Origin: Campylobacterales bacterium
Lineage (GTDB): Bacteria > Campylobacterota > Campylobacteria > Campylobacterales > JAADDG01
DNA length: 18,007 bases
Direction: 5' to 3'
Assembly (NCBI GenBank): GCA_027009865.1
Contig: JALVCR010000020.1
Location: 1 to 18,007, forward strand
Shown here: positions 1-7,244 of the stretch, one piece after another
Position numbering within the stretch: position 1 is the stretch's first letter
Layout of the letters: each line of letters opens with the position of its first letter
Translations under genes and position numbers: made by a program
Notes under the pieces: generated by a model
Told to the model about the DNA's origin: nothing
Database searches by the model: none
What the model saw: only the letters and a program-made list of their open reading frames with translations

Positions 1-4
1 AAAA

Positions 5-430
5 ATGAATACTCAAATAACAAAACTTTTAAAAGATTATGATCTAAAAGTTACGCCTCAGAGAATGTGCATTGTAGAAGAGCTTATGCACAACGGTCAT
101 CTTAGCATAGAGGAGCTTTACGAAAAGATAAGAGAAAAATTTCCATCTCTATCTTTGGCTACTGTTTACAAAAATATTCATGCAATGATGGATAAAGAGT
201 TTATAAAAGAGGTTAAAATACCAAACTTAAAATCAAAATTTGAGCTCTCAAAAGAGGATCACGCTCATATTATTTGCAAATATTGCGGAAAAGTGGAAGA
301 TATAAACGTAAATAGTATGGATATTATAAAAGAGGTTGAAAGCAAAAGCTCCTATGAAATAGACCACACAGAGCTTATATTCTCAGGAATATGCCCAACA
401 TGCGCTTTGCATAAAAACGGAGAGAATTAA
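5..430 (+). CDS. Fur/PerR-family metal-dependent transcriptional regulator
   Basis: A 141-residue protein with the standard Fur-family layout. An N-terminal winged helix (about 1-80) carries the TPQR and SLATVYKN motifs, and a C-terminal dimerisation and metal-binding part follows. Visible ligands by alignment to Bacillus PerR are H32, H86, H88 and D99. Two CxxC pairs (C91/C94 and C130/C133) should form the structural zinc site. The residue matching PerR Asp85 is Glu80, as in Fur and unlike peroxide-sensing PerR, so the effector (iron, manganese or peroxide) is left open. The first ATG in the window is used; its ribosome-binding site lies outside. The stop codon overlaps that of the convergent repeat-protein gene, and the last codons form one arm of a terminator hairpin. 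Family assignment is firm, subfamily is not. Confidence 0.9.
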   Translation: MNTQITKLLKDYDLKVTPQRMCIVEELMHNGHLSIEELYEKIREKFPSLSLATVYKNIHAMMDKEFIKEVKIPNLKSKFELSKEDHAHIICKYCGKVEDINVNSMDIIKEVESKSSYEIDHTELIFSGICPTCALHKNGEN

Positions 431-446
431 AGCTTTCCGTTTTTAT
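411..446. terminator. Bidirectional intrinsic terminator centred on overlapping stop codons
   Basis: ATAAAAACGGAGAG (411-424) pairs with CTTTCCGTTTTTAT (433-446). This gives 11 perfect base pairs, one G-U wobble and two more pairs around an 8-base loop. The A-rich and T-rich ends supply a U-tract on both strands, so the hairpin can stop transcription from either side. The loop holds TTAA (427-430), which contains the stop codons of both convergent genes, so each arm is also coding sequence. Terminator function is inferred from the structure. Confidence 0.8.
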
Positions 447-1206
447 ACTCCCACTCGGCTTTCAAAGAGCCGTCTTCATAATACTCTTTAGCCACTCCGT
501 TTAAAACTCCGTCTTTATAAGTCAGTTCATAATGCTTAGTTCCGATACCGGGATAATATACTATACTAACACCATTTTTTTTACCGTTTTTATACATCCA
601 TTTAGCTTTCAAAGTGCCATCTTCATTATATTCTAAAACTTCTCCTTCTACTACATCATTATTATATGGAATTTCAAATTTTAGTTTTCCATTTTTATAT
701 TTTCTACTTATGCCATTTAATTTATCATTTTTATACATCCATTCAGCTATTAAATTACCATTTTCATCATACTCTTTCGTAATGCCATTTAATTTGGAAT
801 CTCTATAAGTAGACTTATAATGAATCTTTCCGTTTGGATAATAAATTATGCTAACTCCATTTTTCTTGCCGTTTTTATACATCCATTCAGCTTTTAAATT
901 ACCATTTTCATCATACTCTTTCGTAATTCCTTCGGCAACTCCATTTTTATAATTTATTTCAAACTTCAATTGACCATTTTTATATTTTCTACTTATACCG
1001 TTTAATTTATCATCTCTATATTTCCATTCAGCTATTAAATTTCCATTTTTATCATACTCTTTTGTAATGCCCTCTTTTTTCCCATCTTGAGTGCTAAGCT
1101 CATAATGAACTTTGCCGTTTTTATAAAAAAGCTTTGTAATTGTAGCAGCGTTTAATAAATTAAACGAAACAAGCATAGAGACCGTCAATAAAGAAACTCT
1201 TTTCAT
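427..1206 (-). CDS. Secreted MORN-type (YwqK-like) tandem-repeat protein
   Basis: A 259-residue protein. The ATG at 1206 is chosen over one 14 codons upstream because AAAGGA lies 5 bases before it, and because translation from here begins with a clean signal peptide (MKRVSLL, a hydrophobic core, then LNA|A at about residue 20). The rest is a run of short Y-x-NG-x-L modules of the MORN/YwqK type, beginning at residues 46, 93, 141, 188 and 237 with a 47-49-residue period. The last unit is cut after about 23 residues. Some YwqK-like proteins are annotated as antitoxins, but a signal peptide and the absence of a toxin neighbour argue against that here. It is probably periplasmic or surface-exposed; the partner is unknown. 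It lies 43 bases after ribD as the last gene of the minus-strand run. Confidence 0.8.
   Translation of the reverse strand: MKRVSLLTVSMLVSFNLLNAATITKLFYKNGKVHYELSTQDGKKEGITKEYDKNGNLIAEWKYRDDKLNGISRKYKNGQLKFEINYKNGVAEGITKEYDENGNLKAEWMYKNGKKNGVSIIYYPNGKIHYKSTYRDSKLNGITKEYDENGNLIAEWMYKNDKLNGISRKYKNGKLKFEIPYNNDVVEGEVLEYNEDGTLKAKWMYKNGKKNGVSIVYYPGIGTKHYELTYKDGVLNGVAKEYYEDGSLKAEWEYKNGKL
430..1071 (-). repeat. Coding tandem repeats with a period of about 141-147 bases (four and a half units)
   Basis: Units run 1071-931, 930-787, 786-646, 645-499 and a half unit 498-430, encoding 47, 48, 47, 49 and 23 residues. Each opens with G-I-T-K-E-Y or a variant. Units 1 and 3 share an NGISRKYKNG second half, and units 2 and 4 share a KNGVSI-YYP second half, so the true repeat is a dimer of about 285 bases. 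Similarity holds at DNA level: the stretches around 715-785 and 875-930 differ at only a few bases. Confidence 0.85.
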
Positions 1207-1249
1207 CTGTATCCTTTTTATGTTTTGCAAAATTTTATTAAAAATCATT

Positions 1250-2269
1250 TTAAAAATCGTTTATAACTTTATTCCATACGACAATATCGTCATCCAATGA
1301 AAAAAAATGTAATCTTTTTAAAGATATTGTGCTTTTTAGATTATCTTTCAAAGAAAATTTAGGAGATATAAAGAGCAAAAACCAATCAATCATATCTTTT
1401 GCAGCATTTAGCATTCCCTCCCCTCCTTCAATCATTACAAATTTATAAGAAAAAATCCTCTTAAGGGAAGATTCCACAAATACATTTCTGTTTTTTACAT
1501 TAAAGAGAGGAATGCTTCTATCAATACTTTCAGGATTTTTTGTAAAAATTAAAACATCAGGAGCCTTTTTTGAATCTATCAGGCGGCAGTCCAAAATCGG
1601 CCTATCAACCCTTACAGTATTTCCTCCTATAACCAACAGATCTATTCTATCTCTTAATTTGTGAACCAACTCTCTTGATTTAAGAGAGCTGATAACCCCT
1701 CCCGTAACTGCTCCGTTTTGAGTCTGAGCAAGCTTGAAAAAAATAAAAGGCTTGCCCTTTTGCCATTTTTTAAAAGGCTCTATTAAAAGATCGCACTCTT
1801 TTTTTAAAACTCCAACTTTAACCTCTATGCCCGCTTTTTCTAAAATATCAGCCCCGCCGGAAGCTGCTTTGTTTATATCCATAGAACCTATAACAACCCT
1901 CTTAAATCCAAGCTCTTTAATTAAAGTAGCACAAGATGGAGTTTTTCCGATATGAGAACAGGGCTCCAAAGTAACATAAATAGTAAAATTTCTAAATAGA
2001 TTGTTGTGATTTTTCAAAAGATAAGAGTGAAGTTTGAAAGGATCTTTTATATTTAATATAGCTTTCTCTTTGGAAAGCTCATAAAAAGCTTCTGCGGCGG
2101 CATTTAGCTCTGCATGAGCTTCATTTGCCCTTTTATGAGCCGCAATCGATAAAATTTTACCATCTCTATCTAAAATCAAAGCTCCGACAGAGGGATTTGG
2201 ATAAGTTAGCCCTTGATATTTCCAAGCCTCTTTTAAAGCCAAAGAGAGGTAAAACTCATCATTTACCAT
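1250..2269 (-). CDS. ribD: Bifunctional riboflavin biosynthesis deaminase/reductase RibD
   Basis: A 339-residue RibD that carries out the second and third steps from GTP towards riboflavin: deamination of the pyrimidine ring, then NADPH-dependent reduction of the ribosyl side chain. The N-terminal deaminase domain (about 1-150) shows the zinc motif HAE (H52, E54) and PC-x8-C (C104, C113), with NPSVG at 25-29. The reductase domain (about 170-339) carries the GG-N-T-V-R and D-R-P-I-L motifs. The usual DG after the first reductase strand reads NG (N185-G186) and the usual DNP reads DRP, so the reductase half is somewhat divergent. The start overlaps the end of rimP by 7 bases, implying translational coupling, and no strong Shine-Dalgarno is seen. 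Confidence 0.93.
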   Translation of the reverse strand: MVNDEFYLSLALKEAWKYQGLTYPNPSVGALILDRDGKILSIAAHKRANEAHAELNAAAEAFYELSKEKAILNIKDPFKLHSYLLKNHNNLFRNFTIYVTLEPCSHIGKTPSCATLIKELGFKRVVIGSMDINKAASGGADILEKAGIEVKVGVLKKECDLLIEPFKKWQKGKPFIFFKLAQTQNGAVTGGVISSLKSRELVHKLRDRIDLLVIGGNTVRVDRPILDCRLIDSKKAPDVLIFTKNPESIDRSIPLFNVKNRNVFVESSLKRIFSYKFVMIEGGEGMLNAAKDMIDWFLLFISPKFSLKDNLKSTISLKRLHFFSLDDDIVVWNKVINDF

Positions 2270-2694
2270 TTGTAATAGGTTTTAGCCTTCTCTATATCCG
2301 TATAATTTATCTCTTTTAAATCTCCGCTCTCTTCTCTTATCAAGATTTTATTATCTCCATCAACTTTTAAAAGCTTGCCCTTTATCTTATCTTTATCAAA
2401 TGTGGTAATTTTTACAAGCTCCCCTACGGAAGCTTTAAAATTATCGATAGATTTTAACTTTCTCTCAACTCCCGGAGAGCTGACCTCCAAATAGTATTGC
2501 CCCTCTATTGGGGGATTCGTATCTAAAAGCGGAGAAATTATCTTGGTAACCTCTTCGCACTTATTTAAAGTGATTCCATCTTTTGAAGTGATATAAATCC
2601 TATAAATCTTTCTTCCGTTTTCGGTTACTATTTCTGTGTCATATAATTCAACTTCGCACTCTTTTAGCAAAGCTTTAAGCGTATCTCTATCCAT
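2263..2694 (-). CDS. rimP: Ribosome maturation factor RimP
   Basis: A 143-residue cytoplasmic factor that helps assemble the 30S subunit. The family signature Y-L-E-V-S-S-P-G-V-E-R is at about 68-78, at the junction between the N-terminal alpha/beta domain and the C-terminal SH3-like barrel (about 85-143). The start overlaps rbfA by 8 bases and the end overlaps ribD by 7. It sits with infB and rbfA, as is common across bacteria, so supply of 30S maturation and initiation factors is probably coordinated. Length is normal for the family. Confidence 0.93.
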   Translation of the reverse strand: MDRDTLKALLKECEVELYDTEIVTENGRKIYRIYITSKDGITLNKCEEVTKIISPLLDTNPPIEGQYYLEVSSPGVERKLKSIDNFKASVGELVKITTFDKDKIKGKLLKVDGDNKILIREESGDLKEINYTDIEKAKTYYKW

Positions 2695-3049
2695 TTTTCA
2701 ACTCTTTTTCTATTTTTGAAAAAAGATAATCCATTCTGTTTTTCTTTTCCAACGAATCATCAAACTTAAAACTCATTTTAGGGCACCTATACCACCCTTC
2801 AGCCTGCATACAATAATCTTCTATATATTTATGCACTTTTCTAAGTCTTGATAAAACATATTTTTGCTCTTCTTCATTTAAAAAGCTTTTATCAAGATAT
2901 ATAACAGCATCATATTTTCCCCTGCTGCACTCAACTTCCGTTACGCAAAGACCTTTTAGCATCTCATCGCTTAGAGTAGATAGAGCTTCGGGAATTAGCT
3001 CTCTTAATATGCTCTCTACTCTTTTTAATTTTATGCTCTTTTCTTTCAT
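2687..3049 (-). CDS. rbfA: 30S ribosome-binding factor RbfA
   Basis: A 120-residue KH-type protein that binds the 30S subunit during 16S rRNA maturation. The C-terminal stretch with W-Y-R-C-P-K, F-K-F-D-D-S-L-E and R-M-D-Y-L-F (about 86-111) is the recognisable RbfA signature in this phylum. The start lies in an ATGA overlap with the infB stop, so it is probably translated by ribosomes finishing infB. It is followed by rimP with an 8-base overlap. Confidence 0.92.
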   Translation of the reverse strand: MKEKSIKLKRVESILRELIPEALSTLSDEMLKGLCVTEVECSRGKYDAVIYLDKSFLNEEEQKYVLSRLRKVHKYIEDYCMQAEGWYRCPKMSFKFDDSLEKKNRMDYLFSKIEKELKNG

Positions 3050-5625
3050 AGCGTAGCTTTTTCCTCAACTTTTTTGAAACTTTCTATAAAATCGCCAACT
3101 TTTATATCATTAAAATTCTCTATGCCTATACCGCACTCATACCCTTTGGCGACCTCTCTTACATCATCTTTAAATCTTTTCAAAGAAGATATTTTGCTCT
3201 CATAAATAATAACGCCGTCTCTAATCAATCTAACCTCAGCTCCTCTGCTGATTACTCCATCAGTTACAATACATCCCGCAACCGTTCCAACTTTTGGAAT
3301 ATTAAATACTTCTCTCACTTCAGCCTGTCCCAAAGCCTCTTCTCTGACAACTGGAGAGAGAAGTCCGCTTAGAAGATTTTTCACATCTTCTATAAGATCA
3401 TAGATAATATTGTATGTTTTTATCTCTATACCCATACTTTTGGCTTTCTCTTTAACGCTTCCAGTCGGTCTTATATTAAAACCAAAAATCACGCAGTTAT
3501 CGCTAACGGAGGCCAAAGAGATATCGCTTTCGGTAATTCCGCCCACACCGGCGCTTATAATATCCACCTTTACTTCTTCATTTTTAAGCTTCTCCAAACT
3601 TGCCTTTATAGCTTCCAGACTTCCTTGAGTATCAGCTTTTACAATAACCGGAAGAGATTTGATAGAGCCTTGGGCTATCATTTCATTAAGCTCGTCTATT
3701 GTTACCTTTGTGGTTTTTGAAAGCTCTTTTTGTCTTAAATACTCAGCCCTCTTTTGAGCGTAATCTCTTGCAATCTTTTCATTCTTAACAGCTACCAAAA
3801 TATCTCCGGCATTTGGAACTTCGTTTAATCCTACCACTAAAGCCGGCTCTCCGGGACCTACCTCTTTTATATTTTTGCCTTCATCATTTAAAAGAGCCCT
3901 AACTCTTCCGTATGTTCCGCCGCAAACTATCACATCTCCTTTTTTAAGGGTTCCATTTTGCACAATAACGGTAACTACAGGACCTCTTCCCTTCTCCAAA
4001 GCGGTATCTATAACTATAGCTTTTGCAAAAACGTCAGGATTTGCCTTTAACTCCATCACTTCTGCTTGAAGCAAAATGGTATCTAAAAGATCGTCTATCC
4101 CTTGCCCCGTTTTTGCGGAAACCTCCACAAAATCATACTCTCCGCCCCAATCGCTTGGAACTATTCCAAGCTCGGAGAGCTGAGATTTTACAAGTTCGGG
4201 ATTGGCATCCGGTTTATCTATTTTATTGATAGCTATAATTATCGGAACTCCGGCTGCTTTGGCATGATCTAACGCCTCTTTTGTCTGAGGTTTCACCCCG
4301 TCATCCGCAGCTACGACTATTACCGCAATATCGGTTGCCTGAGCTCCTCTTGCCCTCATTTCTGTAAAAGCTTCATGGCCTGGAGTATCTATAAAGGTTA
4401 TCTTTTTGCCGTTTTTCGTAACGCTGTAAGCTCCTATATGCTGAGTGATTCCTCCGGCCTCTTTTTCGGTAACTTTAGTGCTTCTTATCTTATCCAAAAG
4501 AGATGTTTTACCGTGATCGACATGCCCCATTATAGTAATAACAGGAGGTTTTTCTATAAAATTGTCGCTCTTTGTCTCCATCTCTTCGTAAGCTGCAAGA
4601 TAATCAAACTCATCTAACGGATTGATAGTCTCAACTTCGATTCCATACTCATCCGCTAAGATTTCAATCATATCTTTATCTAAAAAGTCGTTTTTAGTAA
4701 CCATAACTCCCAGATTAAAAAGCGTAGCTATAATATCGCTTGGCTGTTTGCCGAGTTTCTCGGCAAATTCATAAACCCTAATCTCTTCTGGAATTTTAAT
4801 TTTCTTAACTTCGCTCTCTTGCTCTTTTACTTTTTTCTTCTTTTTCTTTTTAGAACCGCCTCTTTTTATATCCTGATTTAAAAACGGGCTTTTTTTAGTA
4901 GATTTAATTTTATCCTGCTCTATCTTTTTCTTAACCTGCTCTTTCTCCTCCTCTTTTCCCATACTTGTAAGATCTGGCAAAACAACAAGATTCTTCTCTT
5001 CCTCTACTTCCACCTCTTTAAATTCTATCTCTATATCAAGCTTTTTAACCTCTTCTTTTTTCTTTGGAGGAGGAGTCTTTTTGGTTTTCTTTTTCTTAAC
5101 GCTTACCATTTCAGCCAAACTTGCCGCACTTACGGTAGGCTTTTTAGGGGTCTCCTCTTTTGGTTTTTCCTCTTTTTTAGGCTTCTTCTTTTTAACAATT
5201 ACAAGCCCTCTTCTATTTCTCAAACTGGCCTGTGCTAAAGATTCTCTTTTTTGAGATTTTGGTTTTTGCTCTCTCTTTTCTTTTGCCTCTTTTGGCTTCT
5301 CTTTAGTTTTTACTTCTTTTTCTTTAATTTCTTTTTCGGTTTTAACCTCTTTGGTTTCTTTTTTCTCTTGCGGCTTTGTTTTTTGCTCTTCTTTAATCTT
5401 TTGTTCAAGCTTCTCTTTTACAATCTCTTTACTCTCTTTTTTCTCTTCTTTTGCGCCTTCATAAACACCGTTTATAATATAGTTCATCAAAACGTTTGCC
5501 GTCTCTTCGCTAACAGCGCTTTGAGGCGATTTAACATCCAAATTTATCTCTTGGGCCTTTTGTAAAACTTCTTTGCTTTTTAATCCTATCTCTTTTGCAA
5601 TTTCGTGAATACGAACTTTTCCCAT
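3046..5625 (-). CDS. infB: Translation initiation factor IF-2
   Basis: An 859-residue GTPase that brings initiator tRNA to the 30S subunit and drives subunit joining. In order: an IF2-N helical domain (1-50); a long Lys/Glu-rich linker (about 55-275), strongly charged and probably disordered; a second N-type domain (about 280-335); the GTPase domain with GHVDHGKT (367-374), the GGITQHIGAY switch (391-400), DTPGH (413-417), NKID (467-470) and SAK (503-505); then the C-terminal domains. AGGAG lies 10 bases before the ATG, and the ylxR stop is 3 bases upstream. All GTP-binding motifs are intact. The linker gives a marked purine-rich coding strand at about 4800-5470. Confidence 0.97.
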   Translation of the reverse strand: MGKVRIHEIAKEIGLKSKEVLQKAQEINLDVKSPQSAVSEETANVLMNYIINGVYEGAKEEKKESKEIVKEKLEQKIKEEQKTKPQEKKETKEVKTEKEIKEKEVKTKEKPKEAKEKREQKPKSQKRESLAQASLRNRRGLVIVKKKKPKKEEKPKEETPKKPTVSAASLAEMVSVKKKKTKKTPPPKKKEEVKKLDIEIEFKEVEVEEEKNLVVLPDLTSMGKEEEKEQVKKKIEQDKIKSTKKSPFLNQDIKRGGSKKKKKKKVKEQESEVKKIKIPEEIRVYEFAEKLGKQPSDIIATLFNLGVMVTKNDFLDKDMIEILADEYGIEVETINPLDEFDYLAAYEEMETKSDNFIEKPPVITIMGHVDHGKTSLLDKIRSTKVTEKEAGGITQHIGAYSVTKNGKKITFIDTPGHEAFTEMRARGAQATDIAVIVVAADDGVKPQTKEALDHAKAAGVPIIIAINKIDKPDANPELVKSQLSELGIVPSDWGGEYDFVEVSAKTGQGIDDLLDTILLQAEVMELKANPDVFAKAIVIDTALEKGRGPVVTVIVQNGTLKKGDVIVCGGTYGRVRALLNDEGKNIKEVGPGEPALVVGLNEVPNAGDILVAVKNEKIARDYAQKRAEYLRQKELSKTTKVTIDELNEMIAQGSIKSLPVIVKADTQGSLEAIKASLEKLKNEEVKVDIISAGVGGITESDISLASVSDNCVIFGFNIRPTGSVKEKAKSMGIEIKTYNIIYDLIEDVKNLLSGLLSPVVREEALGQAEVREVFNIPKVGTVAGCIVTDGVISRGAEVRLIRDGVIIYESKISSLKRFKDDVREVAKGYECGIGIENFNDIKVGDFIESFKKVEEKATL

Positions 5626-5628
5626 TAA

Positions 5629-5871
5629 CTAAATACTCCTTATATTTTCGAAAAACTTATCGATATTATCATAATTTTTTTTGCAATAACGATTTAACGA
5701 TTTTAATAATCTTTTGCTCTTTTGCTTTATGCAAGGGGTGCAGATGTATATGCTTCTTCCTTTATTATGAGAAAAACGGTATAGCTCTCCCTCTATACAT
5801 AAAAATCTATTTAAATCTTTTTGAATAAATCTTCCTTTACAACATATACACTGTCTGATAGGCTTAGTCAT
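5629..5871 (-). CDS. ylxR: YlxR-family (DUF448) small RNA-binding protein
   Basis: An 80-residue protein of the family usually found next to infB. Visible marks are the cysteine pairs C8/C11 and C44/C47, and the GRSIYIC segment (38-44), which matches the family G-R-x-x-Y-x-C motif. The Bacillus member has been reported to modulate RNase P; whether that holds here is unknown. It lies 25 bases after thrB and 3 before infB. No clear Shine-Dalgarno precedes the ATG. Instead a TGGTATAAT sequence ends two bases before it, so how this gene is started is unclear. Confidence 0.85.
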   Translation of the reverse strand: MTKPIRQCICCKGRFIQKDLNRFLCIEGELYRFSHNKGRSIYICTPCIKQKSKRLLKSLNRYCKKNYDNIDKFFENIRSI

Positions 5872-5873
5872 GA

Positions 5874-5882
5874 ATTATACCA
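5874..5882 (-). promoter_or_regulatory. Candidate internal extended -10 promoter before ylxR-infB
   Basis: TGGTATAAT is an extended -10 sequence identical to the one before nadA. It sits in the 25-base gap between thrB and ylxR. A transcript would begin about at the fifth base of ylxR, so it would serve infB rather than a full-length ylxR. No good -35 is seen. Promoter activity is inferred. Confidence 0.35.
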
Positions 5883-5896
5883 AAATTTCTTTATTT

Positions 5897-6781
5897 TTAA
5901 AGTTTTTTTATTTCAAATCCCTCATTGTCAAGATCAAATATCTCAACTCTAAAAGAAGGAAAAGCTTTTTTTAAACTATCTCTTATTTTTTTTGCATCAT
6001 CTTCATAAGATAGATTAAAAAAAGATGATCCGCTTCCAGAAAGAGTGCTCATTAAAGCTCCGTTAGATAAAGCTATTTTTTGAACCTCAAAAAGTTCTTT
6101 CATATTATTCATTCTATATTTTTGATGGATTTTATCTTTAGAAGCAATCCTTAAACTATCCCAATCCCCTGCAAAAAAAGCGGCTGTCAAAAAAGAGGAA
6201 TGAGATATGTTAAAAACAATATCTTGCATTTTATAAAATTTTGGCAAAGCCTTTCTTGAGAGATTAGTTGACATCGCCCTGTTTGGAATAACCATTATAG
6301 CTTTTAAATATGAAGGAAGCTCTCTTTTTTTAACAAAAACCTTGTTATTTTCCACAATCGATACTGTAAATCCCCCGTAAACTGCCGGAGAGATGTTATC
6401 TGGATGATTTTCGTAAATTAAAGCTTCGTTTAAAATTCTCTCTTTTGAAACTTTTATTCCAGCCATTTCGTAAGCTGAGCCGATAGCTGAGACTATCATA
6501 GCAGACGAGCTTCCCATCCCTCTTGATAGGGGAATATTATTATAAAATTCAAATCTGAAATTATCTCTCCTATCGGTTAAAGACTTATAAATTTCATAAA
6601 ATATCGATATAAATCTGTTATTAGTTTTCAAGCGATAATTATTCTCTCCTTCCCCTTTTAGCGAAATACTTAAAAATTTTGATTTTTTAATAATCACTCT
6701 ATTTTTAAGATTTATAGCAAGCCCCAAAGTATCGAAACCGGGACCTAAATTAGCGCTGGTAGCTGGAACAGTAAATACCAA
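5897..6781 (-). CDS. thrB: Homoserine kinase
   Basis: A 294-residue GHMP-family kinase that phosphorylates homoserine for threonine synthesis. It shows the N-terminal PATSANLGPGFD motif (6-17), the ATP-binding loop P-L-S-R-G-M-G-S-S-S-A (84-94) and the C-terminal L-S-G-S-G-S-S-F-F motif (247-255). The start is TTG at 6781, supported by AAGGA placed 7 bases before it. That Shine-Dalgarno overlaps the tsaB stop codon, and the gap to tsaB is 10 bases. Length and motif order match the Campylobacter protein, which has the same neighbours. Confidence 0.95.
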   Translation of the reverse strand: MVFTVPATSANLGPGFDTLGLAINLKNRVIIKKSKFLSISLKGEGENNYRLKTNNRFISIFYEIYKSLTDRRDNFRFEFYNNIPLSRGMGSSSAMIVSAIGSAYEMAGIKVSKERILNEALIYENHPDNISPAVYGGFTVSIVENNKVFVKKRELPSYLKAIMVIPNRAMSTNLSRKALPKFYKMQDIVFNISHSSFLTAAFFAGDWDSLRIASKDKIHQKYRMNNMKELFEVQKIALSNGALMSTLSGSGSSFFNLSYEDDAKKIRDSLKKAFPSFRVEIFDLDNEGFEIKKL

Positions 6782-6791
6782 ATTTTAATCC

Positions 6792-7244
6792 TTAAACCGC
6801 AGGTAAAATATATAGAGGTTCACAATCCAAAGAGAAAACCCCTCTGTTTAAAAAAAGAGGTAGATAAAACTCTCCGGTTTTCTTAGATTCTAATTTTTTG
6901 GTGCGTATTATACCATTTTCTTTTACAAAATAGAGCTTGCCTGTTGCTTTTATTGGAAGATTATTATTAAAATAGAAAGCATCAGCCCCAAACAAAGGGA
7001 TATCTTTTACAATAGAGACTGTTTTTAAAAAGATATAAGATATCTTAATGGCCATAAAACTTCCAGGCCCCTTAGCGTAATAAAGAGAAGAGAGTGTATA
7101 TCTTTTTAAAATATCTTCAAAAATTAATGGGAGAGATTCGCTTGTTTTCTCTTTGCTTTCAATTTTTTCTATAATCTCCCCTTCCCTATAAATCCCAACC
7201 AGCAAAGGAGAGCCGATAGCTATTACAAGAACTTCAACCTCTAT
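6792..7244 (-). CDS. tsaB: Shortened TsaB-like protein (tRNA t6A modification), probable ATA start
   Basis: TsaB is the dimer partner of TsaD in making N6-threonylcarbamoyladenosine on tRNAs. The family motif K-G-P-G-S-F is present, with the tail of the glycine loop degenerate. From the first standard start (TTG at 7205) the protein would be 137 residues, but that TTG has no Shine-Dalgarno and removes the first beta-strand. Reading the same frame upstream gives VEVLVIAIGSPLLVGIY, which aligns well with the N-terminus of E. coli TsaB. No ATG, GTG or TTG occurs there. ATA at 7244 has AAAGG 7 bases upstream and overlaps the lpxC stop by 4 bases, like its neighbours, giving 150 residues. The C-terminal half of E. 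coli TsaB (231 residues) is missing, as I recall for Campylobacter too. Confidence 0.7.
   Translation of the reverse strand: MEVEVLVIAIGSPLLVGIYREGEIIEKIESKEKTSESLPLIFEDILKRYTLSSLYYAKGPGSFMAIKISYIFLKTVSIVKDIPLFGADAFYFNNNLPIKATGKLYFVKENGIIRTKKLESKKTGEFYLPLFLNRGVFSLDCEPLYILPAV
6907..6915 (-). promoter_or_regulatory. Candidate internal extended -10 promoter inside tsaB, towards thrB
   Basis: TGGTATAAT lies within tsaB, about 126 bases before the thrB start, and matches the nadA promoter motif exactly. It could give thrB and the translation genes their own transcript. It is coding sequence, so chance remains possible. Confidence 0.3.

Noticed and set aside
614..808. Plus-strand open frame across the repeat-protein gene
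   Set aside because: It is a mirror of the repeat codons on the other strand, with no recognisable protein or ribosome-binding site.
430..1071. Regular repeats that could suggest a CRISPR array
   Set aside because: The repeats are an uninterrupted protein-coding frame with a 141-147-base period, and there are no unique spacers.
1207..1248. An ATG at 1248 as start of the repeat-protein gene
   Set aside because: It puts 14 residues in front of a clean signal peptide, whereas the ATG at 1206 has AAAGGA at 5 bases.
5251..5565. Plus-strand frame rich in Phe and Leu, resembling a membrane protein
   Set aside because: It is the antisense of the Lys/Glu linker of IF-2; the pyrimidine tract makes hydrophobic codons automatically.
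7203..7205. TTG as the start of tsaB
   Set aside because: No Shine-Dalgarno precedes it, and it would delete the conserved first beta-strand.
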